A stretch of 64,000 bases of DNA from Paenibacillus_E allorhizoplanae (GTDB lineage Bacteria > Bacillota > Bacilli > Paenibacillales > NBRC-103111). Position 1 is the first letter of the stretch; each line of letters opens with the position of its first letter. Position numbers and translations under genes: made by a program. Positions 62,717 to 64,000 of the stretch are shown here, piece after piece. Under the pieces are notes generated by a model. The model searched no databases, was not told where the DNA came from, and saw nothing but the letters and a program-made list of their open reading frames with translations. Where the stretch lies: positions 189,405 to 253,404 of the forward strand of contig NZ_CAKMMW010000008.1 of the NCBI RefSeq assembly GCF_927798215.1, in the 5' to 3' direction.

Positions 62717-63978
62717 AAATTCTCCTCCTCTAGAAACAGCCACTTGTGTGGAATATACGCAATTCCCACATCATTTTCTCTAGAATGCACGCTAAAATTA
62801 AGTGCTTTAGTTATATAATCATAAGGTGTTCCGTCTTCATGATGACATGCAACATTAAAATAATAGTCACCTTGAACCAAATTTAATGACTCTATCTGAT
62901 AAACAACTTTTCCACTAGTCTTATGTGAAAAATTCACTTTATCGATAAGTGTATTAGTTCCATAGCATCTAGTCCCATCCATCTTAAAGATTCCAACACC
63001 AAATACTAACTTATTTGCATTATTATCCTTAACCTGAAAATGTAACTCAACATCGATAGGTTGTCCTTTTTCAAGTACATGCAAATTTTCACTAGTCGGG
63101 TTAACCATAAGTACCTTTGAAATTTCAACTGCACCTGTTCCCCATCTCTTTTCTAATTGGTTAGCCTGGTCTTTATCTTTGTCTAAATTAGTATTTTCTT
63201 CTTTTTGATTTTCCGCCTCAATTTTCATCCGGTTTTCTTCACTATTAGCTAAAAAGTCAAGATATTCTCGAATGACTTCATCAGGTTTTCCATTTTGTCT
63301 AATTTTAGATTCATGTATCCAATATAATTCATCACATAATCGTTCCATTGCTCCATTATCATGTGATACAAACACAATGGTTTTTCCTTTTTGTTTAAAC
63401 TCTTCAATTTTACTAATACATTTTTTTTGGAATGCATTATCTCCCACTGCAAGAATTTCATCTATTAATAAAACATCTGGCTCAACATGTATAGCAATCG
63501 AGAAAGCAAGTCTCATAAACATCCCCGATGAGTAAGTTCTTACTGGATTATCAATATAGGCTTCCAATTCTGAAAATTTCACAATTGTGTCTAATAAAGA
63601 ATCTATTTCTTTTCTAGTAAGACCAAAAATTGATGCGTTCATGTACACGTTTTCTCTTCCAGTGAAGTCCATATGAAACCCTGCCCCTAATTCAAGAAGA
63701 CTAGACACTCTACCATGAATGACCACTTCCCCTTTATCAGGCTTTAAAATCCGAGTAAGGATTTTAAGAAGGGTACTTTTTCCAGAACCATTTCGGCCAA
63801 TAAGACCAATCATTTTCCCCTTTAATACACTTAGATTTACTTCTTGCAGCACCCATTTTTCTTGATAAGTACTCTTACTCGTATATAGAATTCTTTCTTT
63901 TAAGCTGACTGGCTTATCCTGATATATTTTATATTTCTTCGATACGTTTCTAACTTCAATTGCAATGTTACTATTCAT
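62713..63978 (-). CDS. wzt: Polysaccharide ABC exporter ATP-binding protein (Wzt)
   Basis: A 421-residue Wzt. The ATPase domain (about 1-245) has Walker A G-R-N-G-S-G-K-S-T (61-69), the signature Y-S-S-G-M and Walker B L-L-I-D-E-I. The C-terminal domain (about 290-415) is the Wzt carbohydrate-binding beta sandwich, which recognises modified chain ends in some systems. Short forms without it (TagH type) are the main alternative and can be excluded. GAGGGTGA lies 6 bases before ATG 63978. The permease (Wzm) should lie just right of the window. Confidence 0.93.
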   Translation of the reverse strand: MNSNIAIEVRNVSKKYKIYQDKPVSLKERILYTSKSTYQEKWVLQEVNLSVLKGKMIGLIGRNGSGKSTLLKILTRILKPDKGEVVIHGRVSSLLELGAGFHMDFTGRENVYMNASIFGLTRKEIDSLLDTIVKFSELEAYIDNPVRTYSSGMFMRLAFSIAIHVEPDVLLIDEILAVGDNAFQKKCISKIEEFKQKGKTIVFVSHDNGAMERLCDELYWIHESKIRQNGKPDEVIREYLDFLANSEENRMKIEAENQKEENTNLDKDKDQANQLEKRWGTGAVEISKVLMVNPTSENLHVLEKGQPIDVELHFQVKDNNANKLVFGVGIFKMDGTRCYGTNTLIDKVNFSHKTSGKVVYQIESLNLVQGDYYFNVACHHEDGTPYDYITKALNFSVHSRENDVGIAYIPHKWLFLEEENL

Positions 63979-64000
63979 TACATATCACCCTCTATATTTC

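Noticed and set aside
1..64000. CRISPR array
   Set aside because: No regularly spaced repeats of suitable length were found, and no cas-type gene is present.

Overview
The window looks like a chromosome segment of a Paenibacillus-like Bacillales bacterium. The main clues are the gene order lipoprotein (YdcC-like) - alr - ndoAI - ndoA - tex - cmpA - sprT - tRNA genes, which matches the Bacillus subtilis ydc region but without the sigB/rsb operon; the spore cortex protein CmpA; a copper-amine-oxidase-type stalk protein; and strong AGGAGG-type ribosome sites with many TTG/GTG starts. No database search was possible; all family calls come from reading motifs.

Region 1, about 1-18,165, is an accessory island abutting the 3' end of a tRNA-Leu(GAG) gene. 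Next to that tRNA is a tyrosine integrase broken by an 8-bp tandem duplication. At the left edge is the end of a conjugation module (FtsK-like end, replication-relaxation protein, small membrane protein). Between them lie a patatin-like phospholipase, unrecognised genes, a five-gene minus-strand operon (vWA protein, PP2C phosphatase, Ser/Thr kinase, ankyrin membrane protein, PASTA membrane protein), a Shedu-like (DUF4263) nuclease, a serine recombinase with two decayed copies of its own C-terminus, and gene remnants.

Region 2, about 18,166-29,838, is conserved chromosome: four tRNA genes in two operons with clear promoters and terminators, a chemotaxis receptor, SprT-like protein, CmpA, Tex, the MazEF-type pair NdoAI/NdoA, alanine racemase, a SEC-C protein and a LolA-like lipoprotein. 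A gene of unknown function at 22,063 has a promoter and a terminator-like leader that suggests attenuation.

Region 3, about 29,936 to the right edge, is an AT-rich surface-glycan locus, nearly all on the minus strand. It has a polyprenyl-phosphate sugar-1-phosphate transferase, many glycosyltransferases, an rmlACBD dTDP-rhamnose operon plus a second rfbC and a remnant of a second rfbD, two sulfotransferase-like proteins, a cassette for an acylated amino sugar (DegT aminotransferase, Gfo/Idh oxidoreductase, LpxA-like acyltransferase) joined to a beta-keto acid cleavage enzyme, a CDP-sugar set (RfbF, RfbG, RfbH, YerE-like TPP enzyme, SDR reductase) that should make a branched dideoxy sugar, Gtr-like membrane proteins, and Wzt with a coiled-coil methyltransferase. 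This resembles S-layer glycan or ABC-exported O-polysaccharide loci.

The best candidates for undescribed biology are the kinase/phosphatase/vWA operon with two membrane proteins sharing an N-terminal domain, the beta-keto acid enzyme inside the amino-sugar cassette, and the branched CDP-sugar plus Gtr system in a Gram-positive glycan locus.
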